From Curvularia sp. ZM96 (taxonomy: Eukaryota > Ascomycota > Dothideomycetes > Pleosporales > Pleosporaceae), in contig JAJGBQ010000007.1 in NCBI GenBank assembly GCA_022457065.1, forward strand, positions 2,232,001-2,296,000: DNA of 64,000 nucleotides, given 5' to 3'. Under the pieces are notes generated by a model. It searched no databases, was not told the origin of the DNA, and saw only the letters and a program-made list of their open reading frames with translations. The position numbers and the translations under genes are program-made. Positions 35,710-47,024 of the stretch are shown here, in pieces (position 1 is the first letter of the stretch; each line of letters begins with the position of its first letter).

Positions 35710-36811
35710 AGTGAACAACCGGGGCCATGAGGAAGACCAGGAAGGTGTGACATGGTTTCAATGTAACCAATGTGGTGCTTTGCAGTTGCCCATGCGCTAG
35801 TGTCGAGGACACCTACATATAATGCTATGTGCGAAACCTGCTGTAACAGGGGCAAGTGATGCATGATGTGCATATATGAGCAGTCAGCTTCATGTGCTTA
35901 CTGTAGTGACTGCGAGCATAGCACTTTCGATTCGACCCGAGAGTAAGGGTGATGATAACCTTGGCTCGTTGAGACCTTAGTCAGCTGCTTGCTTATTAAA
36001 TTAGCGACTTACTTCGGAATAAATGAACTAGGAAGAGTATAATGTGGTATCACTGGTATTACTAGTATTATTGAATGGAGATTACACTACAGTATTTGGC
36101 CAGATCGTCTATCCCGCTGTTGTAGAGTGTAAGGGTGCGACGTCGCGACAGTGTCGAGACGTCGACTCGACGGAGGATCGCTGGCACGCAGGGCCCAAGA
36201 GTACCTTGGAATAGACTCCCAACGATCCTGGCGAAGACCCTTTGCTACCACAGCGCTACGAGAGCGTTGAGTAGGCGATCCCACGGTACGCCTCTACTAG
36301 CCTATATAATAAGAACCTAAGGATAGACATAGAAAGGCATAAATTAATCTTACACTTCTCTAAGTTATTGCTCGCTGCTACATTCAACCTTTACATAGAG
36401 CCTGGAGATCCTTGATTGCACTACTACTTCACTATCCGCATAAGTTCGCAAGCTGAGAAACACATTTGATTTGCTTCAACGACACATTACCTCTTTGATT
36501 AGATTGGATAGATTTCAGGCAGAAAGCGAGCAGTGTGGAAAACCTTCTATGTCCTTATATTGAACAATGCCCGACTGTAAATTGGCGAGACAAGTGTCAA
36601 CTTGCCAAGGCATAGGATGGCAGGCGATTAATACTGCATCAAGAGCTTGTGCAAGATGTATCTGCAGATATCTGAAATTGTCAAGGATGACACCGATACA
36701 GTGGACAAGATTTTGGGACGCTGAGAACTCTCCCAGGCCTCTCATTGTCTGATTGTCCCATTTAGTATCCTTTCAATCGTCTGATGTCCACCTGATCCGC
36801 GGATTCCAACA
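35710..36811. other. Gene-poor, repeat-like DNA at the left edge of the island
   Basis: No supportable gene. AT-rich patches (about 35990-36080 and 36300-36380) flank a GC-richer block (36120-36290) that may be a solo LTR. Confidence 0.4.
36118..36382 (+). repeat. Possible solo LTR, ~265 bp
   Basis: The block begins TGTTGTAGAG and ends GCTGCTACA (TG...CA), with a TATATAATA promoter-like box near 36303 placed as in an LTR. No matching 5-bp target-site duplication is visible next to these ends, so the call is weak. Confidence 0.25.
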
Positions 36812-37360
36812 TTAACAGCCACAACCACAGGCCTTGCAGTCTCCTTTGCCACATTTTGCAGCTTTGTTGTTGTATGACCATTCGCAATCCTGCCATCTGC
36901 CACAGGGAGTCCAGCCTCCGTTGCCACTCTCGTATGCCAGCCAGCACCACGTCTTCTTGCTGAGTACATTATTACTCTGAAAGGGACCATTGCAGTTCCT
37001 CCAGCACCAGCCCTTGTCGCATCCATAATCGTAATCCCAGCCCGTACCACGACCTCCTTTTGAACAAACACCGCGTTTAGCAATACTCGCAGCTTCGATG
37101 GGATCTCCCTGTTTCGTAGAGCTCGTAAAGTCTGCTTCTCCATTTGGGTTATATAGAGAGCTGACGATACCAAGTTCAGCAGGATGCTTCTTGCACTTTC
37201 GAAGAGCAGAGACATCAGTGCCTTCGGGTAAATTTGCTTGGTCCCACTCCATAACTCCAAGTTCACCACATTCCTCAGCAGTGAGTTCAGTTGTAGAGGC
37301 AGTAGGAGAGCACAAAGCTCTAGTAGCAGCCAGACTGAGAAGTATAGACAAGAGTTTCAT
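36812..37360 (-). CDS. Secreted, Kex2-processed cysteine-rich protein (candidate effector), 182 aa
   Basis: Single exon; start placed at 37360 because the upstream part of the frame has no ATG. Residues 1-17 (MKLLSILLSLAATRALC) are a signal peptide. A ~77-residue propeptide with two cysteines follows, ending in the dibasic site IAKR, a typical Kex2 site. The mature part, about 87 residues, holds 12 cysteines and many Trp/Gly, with the pattern YGCxKGxCWxxC and then WCW, and ends KACGCGC. I recall this pattern from unnamed fungal secreted proteins but cannot name a family. An apoplastic effector or antimicrobial role is plausible. It sits in a gene-poor, repeat-containing island, a common setting for effectors. 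The mature domain has no membrane segment. Confidence 0.75.
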   Translation of the reverse strand: MKLLSILLSLAATRALCSPTASTTELTAEECGELGVMEWDQANLPEGTDVSALRKCKKHPAELGIVSSLYNPNGEADFTSSTKQGDPIEAASIAKRGVCSKGGRGTGWDYDYGCDKGWCWRNCNGPFQSNNVLSKKTWCWLAYESGNGGWTPCGRWQDCEWSYNNKAAKCGKGDCKACGCGC

Positions 37361-38634
37361 TTTTGTAAGGTTCAAAGTGTAAGAAGCAGTTTTGATGAGG
37401 ATTGTGTTTGTAGTTGAGGGTTGTAACTGAAGATGAGTAGTGCAACAGATACCTTTTATACATTAAGACGTCAGTAAAGCTATTCTAGGCACAGCCTAGT
37501 AAGGGGCATCATGGAGCTGAGTTCATCAAGCTACTGTAAGGCCCCCTGACCTGATTTTCTGTGGATATTACTAGGGTTCACTATCAGAATCTGATCAGGT
37601 TGATGTGGTTCTATGATAGAACGCCTAACTATCCCCTCTCTTGCATATTCTTCCAGAGAATTCTCGATCCCGGATCAACCTCTCCCGAAGATAGTGCATT
37701 GGACACACAGGCAAAGGTGTAGGGAAAGCCTTAAGAAACCAAACTACGAGTGTAACAATAGCATTTATCCATCCTTTTTTAGCCAATGAATCTAGTGCTG
37801 CAATCCTAGACAAGAGGAAAGTTGGCGATCGCGACTACTAAACCTCCATAAATTGCTATTCTAGTTAGGTAGCTTAGCCATAGTGAAATACCATACATAA
37901 CCAGCAAGCCCCACCCTGATCTCCACCCGCCTTTGAACAGTCGATTATCACCCAACTCCAAATCGTTTGTTGGATTGAGGATCCCTATTGTCTTGTATCA
38001 CTAGACTAGCCCGAAACAGATCTGAAAACGATACCTGGTGTCTAAGATGGGAGAACTTTGCAGTAGCGTAATAAATGAGCTCGTATTTATTGTGCCGAAC
38101 TCCGCGCATAGGCCAACACTAGAGTTGCCTAACAATCCTTCCACGAACATGTGTCACGGCCACAGGCAAAGTGCTTACGTCCATAAGTCAGTAATTAGTT
38201 TGAAGGATGCCGGTGGGAAACTACAACGCGATCCTTTAATCACCTTGCAGTCACGTGACTATATTAGTCTACTGGTTTCACTATTCAAAAGTAGCCCGTG
38301 CGCTGCTAAGTCTTACCTTGGAAGCATCAAACTCTATCCTCAAAGCTATTTCATTATTATTTACTATAGCTAGAAATCTCTGTATTATTATAGAGGTCAG
38401 AGTTTCATTTCTCAGGCACTAGTTGCGGACGTAGAATTGAGGCTACACTAGCCGTCGAACAATGCCGCAGTGCAGGAAGTACCGACTACGAACAATGAAG
38501 ATGGGTCGTCTCTAGTCAACCTGCGCCCTGTCCACAGTGCACTTCTAGAATCGTGAATAATTGCCCTATCCCGTTCGAGCTATCAAAGCAGCAAGCTACT
38601 TGGAAAAATACCGCTCATACTGCTACCACTTCCT
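37361..38634. other. Gene-poor region upstream of the cysteine-rich gene
   Basis: 1.3 kb, locally AT-rich, with no supportable gene; contains the promoter of the cysteine-rich gene. Short open frames (e.g. 38038-38373) have no family features. Confidence 0.35.
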
Positions 38635-40532
38635 TTGCTATGTCTTCCAAACGAGGCAGATTTGCCTAGCACAGGGTTAAACCACATACAACATTTACGG
38701 TCTGACACTTACAGCAATCCAGGCAGAGCTGGAAAATTTCTCATCGGACGAGGCGGGGAGAGCCCCGTCGAGGCTTTTGTCGCCGCTGCCTCCTCTATCT
38801 TCCGGCTGCTCGTTCCCTTCTGGACAGACACTTCAATAGACGGCGATTCAGGCACTAAAGCAATTATTCACTTCTCTGGTGTGCTTGGAACCCACCTGTA
38901 TAAGCTCACTCTCCGTCCCGTGTACGAGGATACACCATATCTCTCGGCCTTGATCTGGGAAGGGAGGCTAGCTATCTTGGAGTATGCGTTCCGGTCGCGA
39001 GCCTACGATTCGTGGAACCCACCCCTCCAGGCACGCTCGACATATCCAGACCAGGGGTCAAGACTTCTCAGAGAGATCCGAACAAGGATCTCCAACGCGG
39101 CACTTTCGCGCCGCTTGGACATTTCGTCGCGCGCTTCCAACATGGCAGAGCTATAGCAAAGAGGGAAGGTGGGAAGATAAACGTCTTCCGATCACCTGGT
39201 GGCCAGATGCTCGAGATCAACGCATCCCAGATCACCCTAGTACAGTTGCGCTTTGCAGTGCACTCTCTTCTGAACAGGATTAATGGCGATGCTCACGAGC
39301 TCATGTTTCACTGGTGGCCTGATGCCGATTTGTATAGGACCAAAGACAAGCTTATGAGCCATCAATCTGGCTACTCGTTTTTAGCAGAGCCTGAAAACAA
39401 TCTACAAATGAGCTTCAAGCATCTTCACCATCGAGCGTTCTCTCCTCGAGAAGGAAGGCTAGCACTGCAGGGCGCTGGATGTCAGCGAGCGCTGGAGTAT
39501 CTGCAGAGACGTGATGATTTCACTCGACTCATTTTTGCGGGAATCCACATGACTAGTGACATGCTCGCTAGGGGTGAGAAGCTCCGCATTATACGCTGGG
39601 CGAATACTGTTGCTGTACAACGCAACATCGTGATATACAAAAGCCGTACCATGCTACTTTTCGCTTATAACAAAGTGTCCACGACAGCGAGTCACTCGTT
39701 CTACATCGTTCGGGTGCCCTGACCCACAGTAGAGCGAGCATTGTTCCTATACCTTGCCTATTTAAGGTCTTTCAACAACTTCATCCTCCGGCAATTGAAG
39801 CTCGTCGATGCGGAAACAAAGACGAATCTGCACCTTTTTTCCTTGAGCAACCATCCCACGGGTTGCTTTGGTGCAACTGACTGCTCGAAGAGCTCCGAGC
39901 AGGCTACGTCAGACTGTTCTATTCGACTTCAGCTGAGCATCTATGATCACGTCGCTGTTTTCATTAGCAAGAAGCAAATCCCGACACTGCTGGAGCCATT
40001 CGACCCGAACATCTCCAGGGACCGAAATGGCTTCCTTCACCTATTGGCCTTTCAGACTGGCCACATCCCTTTGATTCATGCAAGCGCTTACGCTCTCGAA
40101 AGAGGTTATCCAGCTAGACTGCAGCCAGAGCTGATTGACAGCTACTTCGAAAACAGCATAATCCGGCATCAATTTATGAAGATCACTGAGGTGAGACCAA
40201 TGGACAAAGAAGTAGATGCGAGCACGTTAGATGGACAGATGCAAAAGGTAATGATGCTAACAACGAAGCCGGCACACCAACACACCAAGCAGCAGGTGTT
40301 GGCGGTGTCAGACGAGGAACTTGTCGTGCTGGGTAGCGGAGACCAGGAAATAGCAAAGGCAAGACGGGTCGAGAGGGGACCGCTGCAACGAAGCAAGCGC
40401 AGGCTGAGCAGTGACTCATGTGACGTGCATCAGACCCAGGATATATTTAAGTTGGCTAGACTGAGAACATGCGGAGTCAGTAGCAGCTGCGAGGGCAGTT
40501 GTAGGAAATACACAAAGATAAGAAAGGATTAG
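38635..40532 (+). pseudogene. Broken telomere-linked-helicase-type (RecQ-associated) mobile-element ORF
   Basis: Three overlapping or adjacent frames read as one decayed protein. Frame 1 (38635 to about 39100) ends with TPYLSALIWEGRLAILEYAF. Coding then passes to another frame (39012-39722) with PGGQMLEINASQITLVQLRF, FAGIHMTSDMLARGEKLRI and RWANTVAVQRNIVIY. A TGA at 39720-39722 interrupts it, and the same frame continues (PTVERALFLYLAYLRSFNNF) through ISIYDHVAVFISKKQI and QTGHIPLIHASAYALERGY to 40532. The order resembles the central region of large fungal proteins that carry OrsD/DUF3505-type zinc fingers before a RecQ-like helicase (consensus recalled as TGGQPARGxE, then YRHVAIAISRKHL, then QAGHS..AG..YARG). 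At least one frameshift, one stop and loss of the helicase part make it non-functional. The family assignment is from memory. Confidence 0.6.
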
Positions 40533-40957
40533 TGTATGAAGAGGGGAGAAAGATGAATGCCTGCTAAGCGAGTAAAGTCGTTAGGTATCCTAAGCGACTA
40601 GCTAGATTATAATAGGAAAATGGACTAGCTCAAAGGATTCGTAGAACAACGTTGGATGAAACGATTGCATACACAGATGCCTTCTCTATACAATGTACTG
40701 TTACAATCCAATACTTCGACTGTTGCAGAAAACGAGCAGTCTTGGAAGCAAAAGTTTGATCAAGAGGGGGCATGACTCCGAAACAGCGACAAATCGACGA
40801 TTCACGGGCAGACGTTGCGATGAGTTTCAGATGCAGAAAACTAAAGAAGCAGCTTCACAAGGAGCGCTGACGTAGAGCAGTGGCAGCGATCAAATTCAAT
40901 ACCACTCCATCATAAAAGAGGATTGAAAGTGTTACTGAGCAATTGCGCTGAAATCGT

Positions 40958-41431
40958 TTGCTTTCTAGAAGACTATGGCGTCCTTGTGTGCAAGCAGATC
41001 AAGCGAAGACCAAACTACTAGACAAGCCAGCACGACCCATGGATGAGCTCCGCAGATCGCTGACCGGGCTACAGTGCATCGACTGCGGGTTTGTTACAAC
41101 CAATAGACCAGATACGCATGGATTGTTGAAAGTATCTTCAACTTGCTTGGAGTACTTTGACGACCTCCTCGCTCACGTCACGAATGCTACAACTGGAAAG
41201 GACCACGAACTACTAAAAGACCCCGATGTCTTAATATCTAAACAGCATCATACCGCAATCTCCAATCTTAATACGTATCTTTTGCACTATCATCATATGC
41301 TGCCTTCGACCAGAAGACAGGTGATTAAATGCTTCAGCTACTTTACAAAGCTAGACCCATCTGAGATTAAGCTTCTAAACGAGCCTGCACAAGCGATAGC
41401 AGAGCTCGGAAAACCGCCCATCAGGCTGTAG
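40958..41431 (+). pseudogene. Possible remnant of an OrsD/DUF3505-type zinc-finger segment
   Basis: An open frame without a clear promoter or ATG. It contains LQCIDCGFVTTN followed by RPDTHGLLKV, resembling the CxxC...H fingers at the N-terminus of OrsD/DUF3505 proteins, the same broad family as the broken ORF just upstream. It lies downstream of that ORF's C-terminal part, so it would be a second, rearranged fragment. Weak evidence. Confidence 0.3.
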
Positions 41432-41746
41432 TGTAAGACTTGCAGATACATCACAATCAACACGAATGTACTACGCAAACACTGTAAAATGGCTTACCAA
41501 AAAGCTTGGACAGGTGATAAAAGCCTATTGTATGGTACCATCAGTGTATATACCTTTCTCCGTTCAGGCGGGTTAAGGCTAGATGATCTAAGATAGAAAA
41601 CTTTGTAAACAGTATAATACCGTACTTTTTAATATATGTCCACACGACCCTGATAGTACCCTACTCATAATGACATGACTATATCCAAAAGCCCCATTCC
41701 TTTTCCGCATGATATGGCACAATTCGTCCCTCATGGAACGCTCTCA

Positions 41747-41801
41747 TGCGCCCTACTAGATTCGTCTAGAGCGACTAGCAAGCGACGACTGTTAGGGCGC
41801 A
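41747..41801. repeat. Inverted repeat, 9-bp arms
   Basis: TGCGCCCTA (41747-41755) and TAGGGCGCA (41793-41801) are perfect inverted copies separated by 37 bases, in the repeat-like island. Could be a hairpin or the end of a small element. Confidence 0.5.
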
Positions 41802-42656
41802 CGTTACTCTCAATGCCGCTATTATAAGAGTTTTAAGAGCGTAGGATACGTGTCTTATATTACTTCTAAGTTCCTTATCTAAGCCAGTCTACGCTTACTT
41901 TTTATAATCGTGGCGTAGATAATTAAATATAACTACGTAAGTAGAAACCTAAAATTCTAATAGAACTATAACAAGAAGAAACCAGCGATCTTCGATAAAA
42001 ACACAGCCCTCTGGCATGGTTCATGATTCTGTGGTACTTTCCGTAAGGCGGGGTGCGCTAGGTAGGTACGGGTTAGAGTTGGCCCAGGCCCCGTGTCAGC
42101 GTCATGGCCTTCTGAGCATCACCATCGTACAACCGAACCACCTGTTAGCATTCAGGGGCACATGTCTCGCTGCAACAGCCGTCGAGCTCAAAAACCCGCG
42201 TCTTAGGCATCACTACTCACTAGCCAGGATGCGTTTTCGGTATCGTTATGCTAGGATGGCGGAGATCCCTCGAATGAACATCCTAGTGTCATCGGGCCGA
42301 TTGCCGGTTTGGTCGAACTGCATTTATCCCGTAGGCCTGGAGATTTTATCTAGTCAACTATACTACAAGTATATGGGAATATTACTGTCGCTAGCGCAAC
42401 TTTGTTCTTGTAAGCCGGTACTAGTGAACGCCATTTCTTGGACAACGGCATTGCACTACATTCTGGGCCTGATAGGAGACACTGCCTAACTGGCTGCGAT
42501 GTCACAACGACAAAGTCGTTGGGGAGAGAGTATCCCACTCAAAGAAGTTGGATTCATGCTTTCAAGATGCGGTTAACTTCTCATATTCGTATTGTTGATA
42601 TGCTGGAGTAGTATCAAGACCCAAAAAATTCCTAACTATGGCAGTGACATTTACAA

Positions 42657-44289
42657 TCATTGTTTTACATGGGCATGTTCTGCATGAGAAATGGATCCTT
42701 GCTTAGCAGCGACTTCCTCGACACGACGCTCGATGTCTGGAACAAAGTCGCGCTTGTTCATTCCTGGTACGAAGAGCGGGGCGTTGGTGAAGAGGTAGTT
42801 CATCTCCTCGAGTGGACGTTTCGCAGTCTCGGGAAGGAAGCAGTAGAAGAAGATGGCGTTGGTGAGATTGCAAACCTGCGGTCTGGTTAATCTGATTCTG
42901 CAGTAAATCACTGAGAAACACTTACGACAAAGAGTAGATAGAACCTCCATCCAACGTTTGCCATGCCAGGTCCAGTCGTCTGTCCAATCATGGTGTTGAA
43001 CGCAAAAGACGTCATAGTCGCAATGGAAACACCCTTGGAACGAGTCTTGGTATCGAAAATCTCAGCAGGAATGATCCATGAAAGCGGTCCGCACGTCGAA
43101 CTGAAGCAAAAGTTGTACGCCCAAGTGACAACAATGAAGCCCCATGCGGCGGCGGCATTGCCACTGGTACCAGGTGGGAAGACGGCCAGCATGATTGTGG
43201 CGATGATGAACGTGACGCAGTTGCCCAAATTACCGCCAATCAAAGTCCAGCGACGTCCCAACCGATCAATGAAGGCAATGCAGAGCGCTTGTCCGCAGAG
43301 AGCAAGGACAGAGGAAATGGCCTGGTACTTGAGCGCATCCGAGCCGTTGATGCCAATCTGTTTGTAGATGGCAACGGAGTAATACTGGATAGCCGAAACA
43401 CCAGTCATTTGCACAGATGCCTGGATAGCGCAGGCGAGGAAGAGACGGCGGAAGCACGACTTGTCCTGAAAAAGTTCAAGGTACGACTGGGCCGTGTTCT
43501 CGCGCTCAAAGCTGATCGCCTCCTGGATCTGCTCAAACTCTGCCAGGACCCAAGCATCCGTTTCGTCACCATTAGAGTGGAGCTTCGCCAGGTTGCGAAG
43601 ACCCTGTTCTGTCTGGCCTTTGCTAATAAGCCATCTGGGTGATTCGGGGAACACCATGATGAGGGCAGCCAGGAAGACGGCTGGGACGACTTGGATACCA
43701 AGCGATGTGCGCCACTGGCCGTCGTTGTCGTCTGCAAAACCGATATCGACTCCATAACTGATCCAGGCGGCAGCAAGGGCACCGATACCCAACATAAACT
43801 GCACAAGAGCCGTGACTCGTCCGCGGATGCTGGGATGAACCAATTCTGATTGGTACATGGGCACAATCATGACCAGGAAACCAATACCAACACCAGCGAG
43901 GGCGCGTCCGGCGTAGAGGTAGGACAGTGCCTGGGCGCCAGTTTGTAGGGCGCCTCCGAGCATGAAGACCTAGTGCGCTTGGGTCAGCAAATTCGACAAT
44001 TGCGATAAACACATTCCCAAATTCTTACCAGAGCACCAATCAGGATCGTGAGTCGACGACCAAGCCTGTCACCGGCGGGACCAGCCATGAGCGCACCAAA
44101 AAAGGCACCGCCAGTGAAGACGGACACAACGGCGCCAGTCTCATTTTCGGTGGGGTTATTGAACTTCCTGTGGAAGGCATCCGAGGCAATGACCTGGGCA
44201 ATGACACCGAGATCGTAACCGTACAGCAACGAACCTAGGGATGCAAACAGTCCCACGAGGAACTGGTATACTTTGGGAGGGAGCGCCAT
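42657..44289 (-). CDS. MFS sugar transporter, 507 aa, 3 exons
   Basis: Predicted plasma-membrane sugar/H+ symporter of the sugar-porter family. Exons are 44289-44029, 43969-42926 and 42875-42657, all in frame with GTAAG donors. It opens with VYQFLVGLFASLGSLLYGYD (TM1). Family signatures in order are GDRLGRR (loop 2-3), GRALAGVGIGF, PESPRWLISKGQ (after TM6), AIQYYSVAIY (TM7), DRLGRRWTLIGG and PETAKRPLEEM (after TM12). Its length and 12-helix layout are normal. Its start codon lies 687 bp from that of the divergent GH51 arabinofuranosidase, so arabinose, another pentose or an arabino-oligosaccharide is a reasonable guess for the substrate; the sequence alone does not show it. Confidence 0.93.
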
Positions 44290-44975
44290 GGCGACTGCAG
44301 ACGCGATTGACAGGTACTGCAGAAAAGTAGAATGCGGTGCGTGAGAGAGACCCACTGCGAGCAGCCTCCCTGGCTCTTTATACTGGGCATATTCCCGTTC
44401 GGCAGCCTGCCTGGTATCATCCCATGTCCGACCAAGTCTGGGGAACACGAGCAAGCGATACCATGCCAGGGTCTCCGCAAATGGCGGGGATGTTGACTCG
44501 ACTCCGCGTTTATTACCCTCCGCAACCCGCGTCCTGATCCTTGCTTGCAGCGGTTGTCGGGGATATGACCGAGGTAGCGGCACAGACTCGGTTTAAAGCA
44601 GCCCGATGCGACCGTTTCCCACCAACACGGCAGGGCTTCCATCATCACACCACTGGTGGAATGCGTCTTGGCTCCCCGAACCAGGGCACGGGTGGTTTAC
44701 TCCAGACGGCTGTAGTGCAACGTGCAGCAGACGCGTGATGAGACGGTACATGCTGCCGAATTTCCACGAATGGGCATGCCGTTGCCCGTCGGAGGCGCCA
44801 ACTGCCTTTGGTCCTAGGGCCCGCGCCTAGTGGGACACCGCATGCTATGGCATGAGGCTTTCTATGACCTCGAGTAGGCCGTTTCACTAGCAACTCGCCA
44901 TTCGAAATTCGTATTCTGCCTTTTTGTTTTCCACCTGGACCGCCGCCCGAAGGAAGATTGTCAGCCTCATTTACC
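44290..44975. promoter_or_regulatory. Divergent promoter of sugar transporter and GH51 genes
   Basis: 686 bp between the start codons, likely to carry shared control of the two genes. I did not find a clear CGGCTAA (XlnR/AraR-type) site inside it; one CGGCTAAC occurs just downstream, inside the first GH51 intron (about 45150). Confidence 0.45.
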
Positions 44976-46895
44976 ATGGCGTCTTTTACAAGAATCGAAG
45001 AGAGCGAAACGCCCTCCATCTCTGTCAACCCCTCTCACAAGATCGCTAAGATCAATGACAATCTCTATGGTGGATTTACCGAGTACGTTGGAAGATGACA
45101 CCCTATCGGCTAGAGTTGTGCTACATGTGCATTTCCTTCTTTTTGCCCCTCGGCTAACCAACCATGTGCCAGGCACATGGGCCGCTGCATATATGGCGGC
45201 ATCTACGACCCTGGCAATCCTCTCTCCGATGAGCGAGGTTTCCGCAAAGACGTTATTGAGGCTTTCAAAGAGCTCAAGGTGCCTGTGGTGCGATACCCTG
45301 GCGGGAATTTTGTAGCAACCTATCATTGGCTTGATGGCGTTGGACCAAAGGAGAATCGACCCAAGAGGTAAGCTCGCCACTAGTATGTTACTTGAAGCCC
45401 CGGTCGATGAGTGCGCCCTTCTGTCAGATGTGCCATGTGCCGATCAAAGAAACACGATGCCAGTTTCTGGGTTCGCTGCAGGGTAGATTGCATTGCAGAG
45501 ATCTTCCTCTAAGCGTTTTCGGGAGACTGCAGTCCCAAAGAGGATGCTGGGCTAATCTAATGACTAGGCCAGAGCTTGCCTGGATTGGCATCGAACCAAA
45601 TACATTTGGCACTGACGAGTTTATGCAATGGTGTGAGGAGGTTGGCACAGAACCTTACCTTTGCCTGAACTTTGGTACCGGTACTTTGGACGAAGGTACA
45701 TGACCGATACAATCACCTGCCGGACATGGCTAACTTGCGTAGCCCTCGCATGGCTCGAATACTGTAATTCGGACCGAGACACATACTACGCCAATCTTCG
45801 TCGCAAGAATGGCCGCGAAAAGCCCTACAACGTGCGTTACACCCAAACATTCGACGTGTGTCTCCTATTAATATCAAGCTAAACTGGCCACAGGTGAAAT
45901 ACTGGGCTCTTGGAAACGAGTGCTGGGGCCCATGGCAAGTCGAGCAGATGACCAAAGAAGACTATGCCAAGAAGGCGTACCAATGGGCCAAGGCCCTGAA
46001 GCTCCTCGACCCGTCCATCACTACGATTCTGTGTGGAGAGACTGGCTACTCATCCTGGGATTACTACGTGCTGAACCAGTGCGTCAAGTGGGACGTTCAC
46101 GGCCTTAGCGGCGACACGACAAAGAGCCTGATTGACATGCACTCTATCCACATTTACACTGCGGACAAAGAGCATCTTCCCAACGCCACCGCGCCCAGGG
46201 CAGCGGAGAGGGCCGTACAAATGGCAGCTAGCCTCATTGACCTCGCACGCATTGAGAACAAGGTCCCCGAGACGGTGCCCAGGCAAACCATTTGCTTTGA
46301 CGAGTGGAACGTGTGGGATCCTGTGCGCGCACCAGGTGAACAAGGTGCAGAAGAGAAATACACGCTCTCCGATGCCCTCGCGGTCGCCAACTTCCTCAAC
46401 GGCTTCATCCGCCAAGCAAAGGACATGGGCATGGCGACGGTTGCACAGAGCGTGAACGTCATCTCTCCTCTCATGACGACAAAGGAAGGCCTTGTCAAGC
46501 AAACTACATGGTGGCCATTGTTTCTCTTCTCCAAGTACATGCGTGGCCACACCATTGCGCTCAATGTACGTACACCCGAGTATACAGGCCGCACCAACCC
46601 GACATGGATTCGTGGCACGATTGAGACTCCCTATTTGGACTGCAGTGCTACGCTCAGTGACGACGGCTTTGTCAATCTCGCTGTAACCAATGTCCATGAG
46701 ACCAGTGACTTTGAGGCTGAGATTCCTGGGCTCAAGGCAGACAAGGTCGAGGTGCACACAGTGACTGGAGATAGCGTGGATGTAGTGAACACTGATGGGG
46801 CGCAGAATGTGGGCATCAAAGAGAGCAGTTGGGATGGGCAGGGCAAGTTTAAGTTTGGCAAGCATTCGTTTACGCTGCTGAGGTGGAAGGCTTAG
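44976..46895 (+). CDS. Intracellular GH51 alpha-L-arabinofuranosidase, 506 aa, 5 exons
   Basis: Predicted to release terminal arabinose from arabino-oligosaccharides. Exons are 44976-45082, 45173-45367, 45568-45695, 45743-45831 and 45894-46895; every junction keeps frame and joins family motifs: GGFTE|HMGRCIYGG, KR|PELAWIGIEPN and PYN|VKYWALGNECWG. The catalytic acid/base is Glu182 in GNECWG and the nucleophile Glu310 in FDEWNVW. The N-terminus (MASFTRIEESE) has no signal peptide, so the enzyme is cytosolic, of the shorter GH51 type also found in bacteria, unlike the secreted ~650-aa fungal GH51. The third exon follows a relatively long 200-nt intron. The divergent transporter next to it supports uptake of short arabinan pieces. 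Confidence 0.94.
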
Positions 46896-47024
46896 GGCGG
46901 GTAGAGGTGTGGGACGGAGGCGTATGGAATGATAAGTGAACCAGTTTGCCCTGAATAAAATGTAGGTGAGCACTATGTGTACGAACGTTTTACATAAACA
47001 TTGCCAATCATCATAAAAAGCTTT

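Larger units (their letters stand above)
40533..42656. other. Gene-poor island with zinc-finger debris and AT-rich relics
   Basis: 2.1 kb. An open frame at 40958-41431 has a zinc-finger-like segment (listed separately). From about 41810 to 42000 the text is strongly AT-rich with repeated taag/tata words, like decayed transposon DNA. An open frame at 42016-42489 shows no family features. Confidence 0.4.

Noticed and set aside
42016..42489. 157-aa open frame left of the sugar transporter
   Set aside because: Starts inside AT-rich relic DNA, unusual composition, no recognisable motif.
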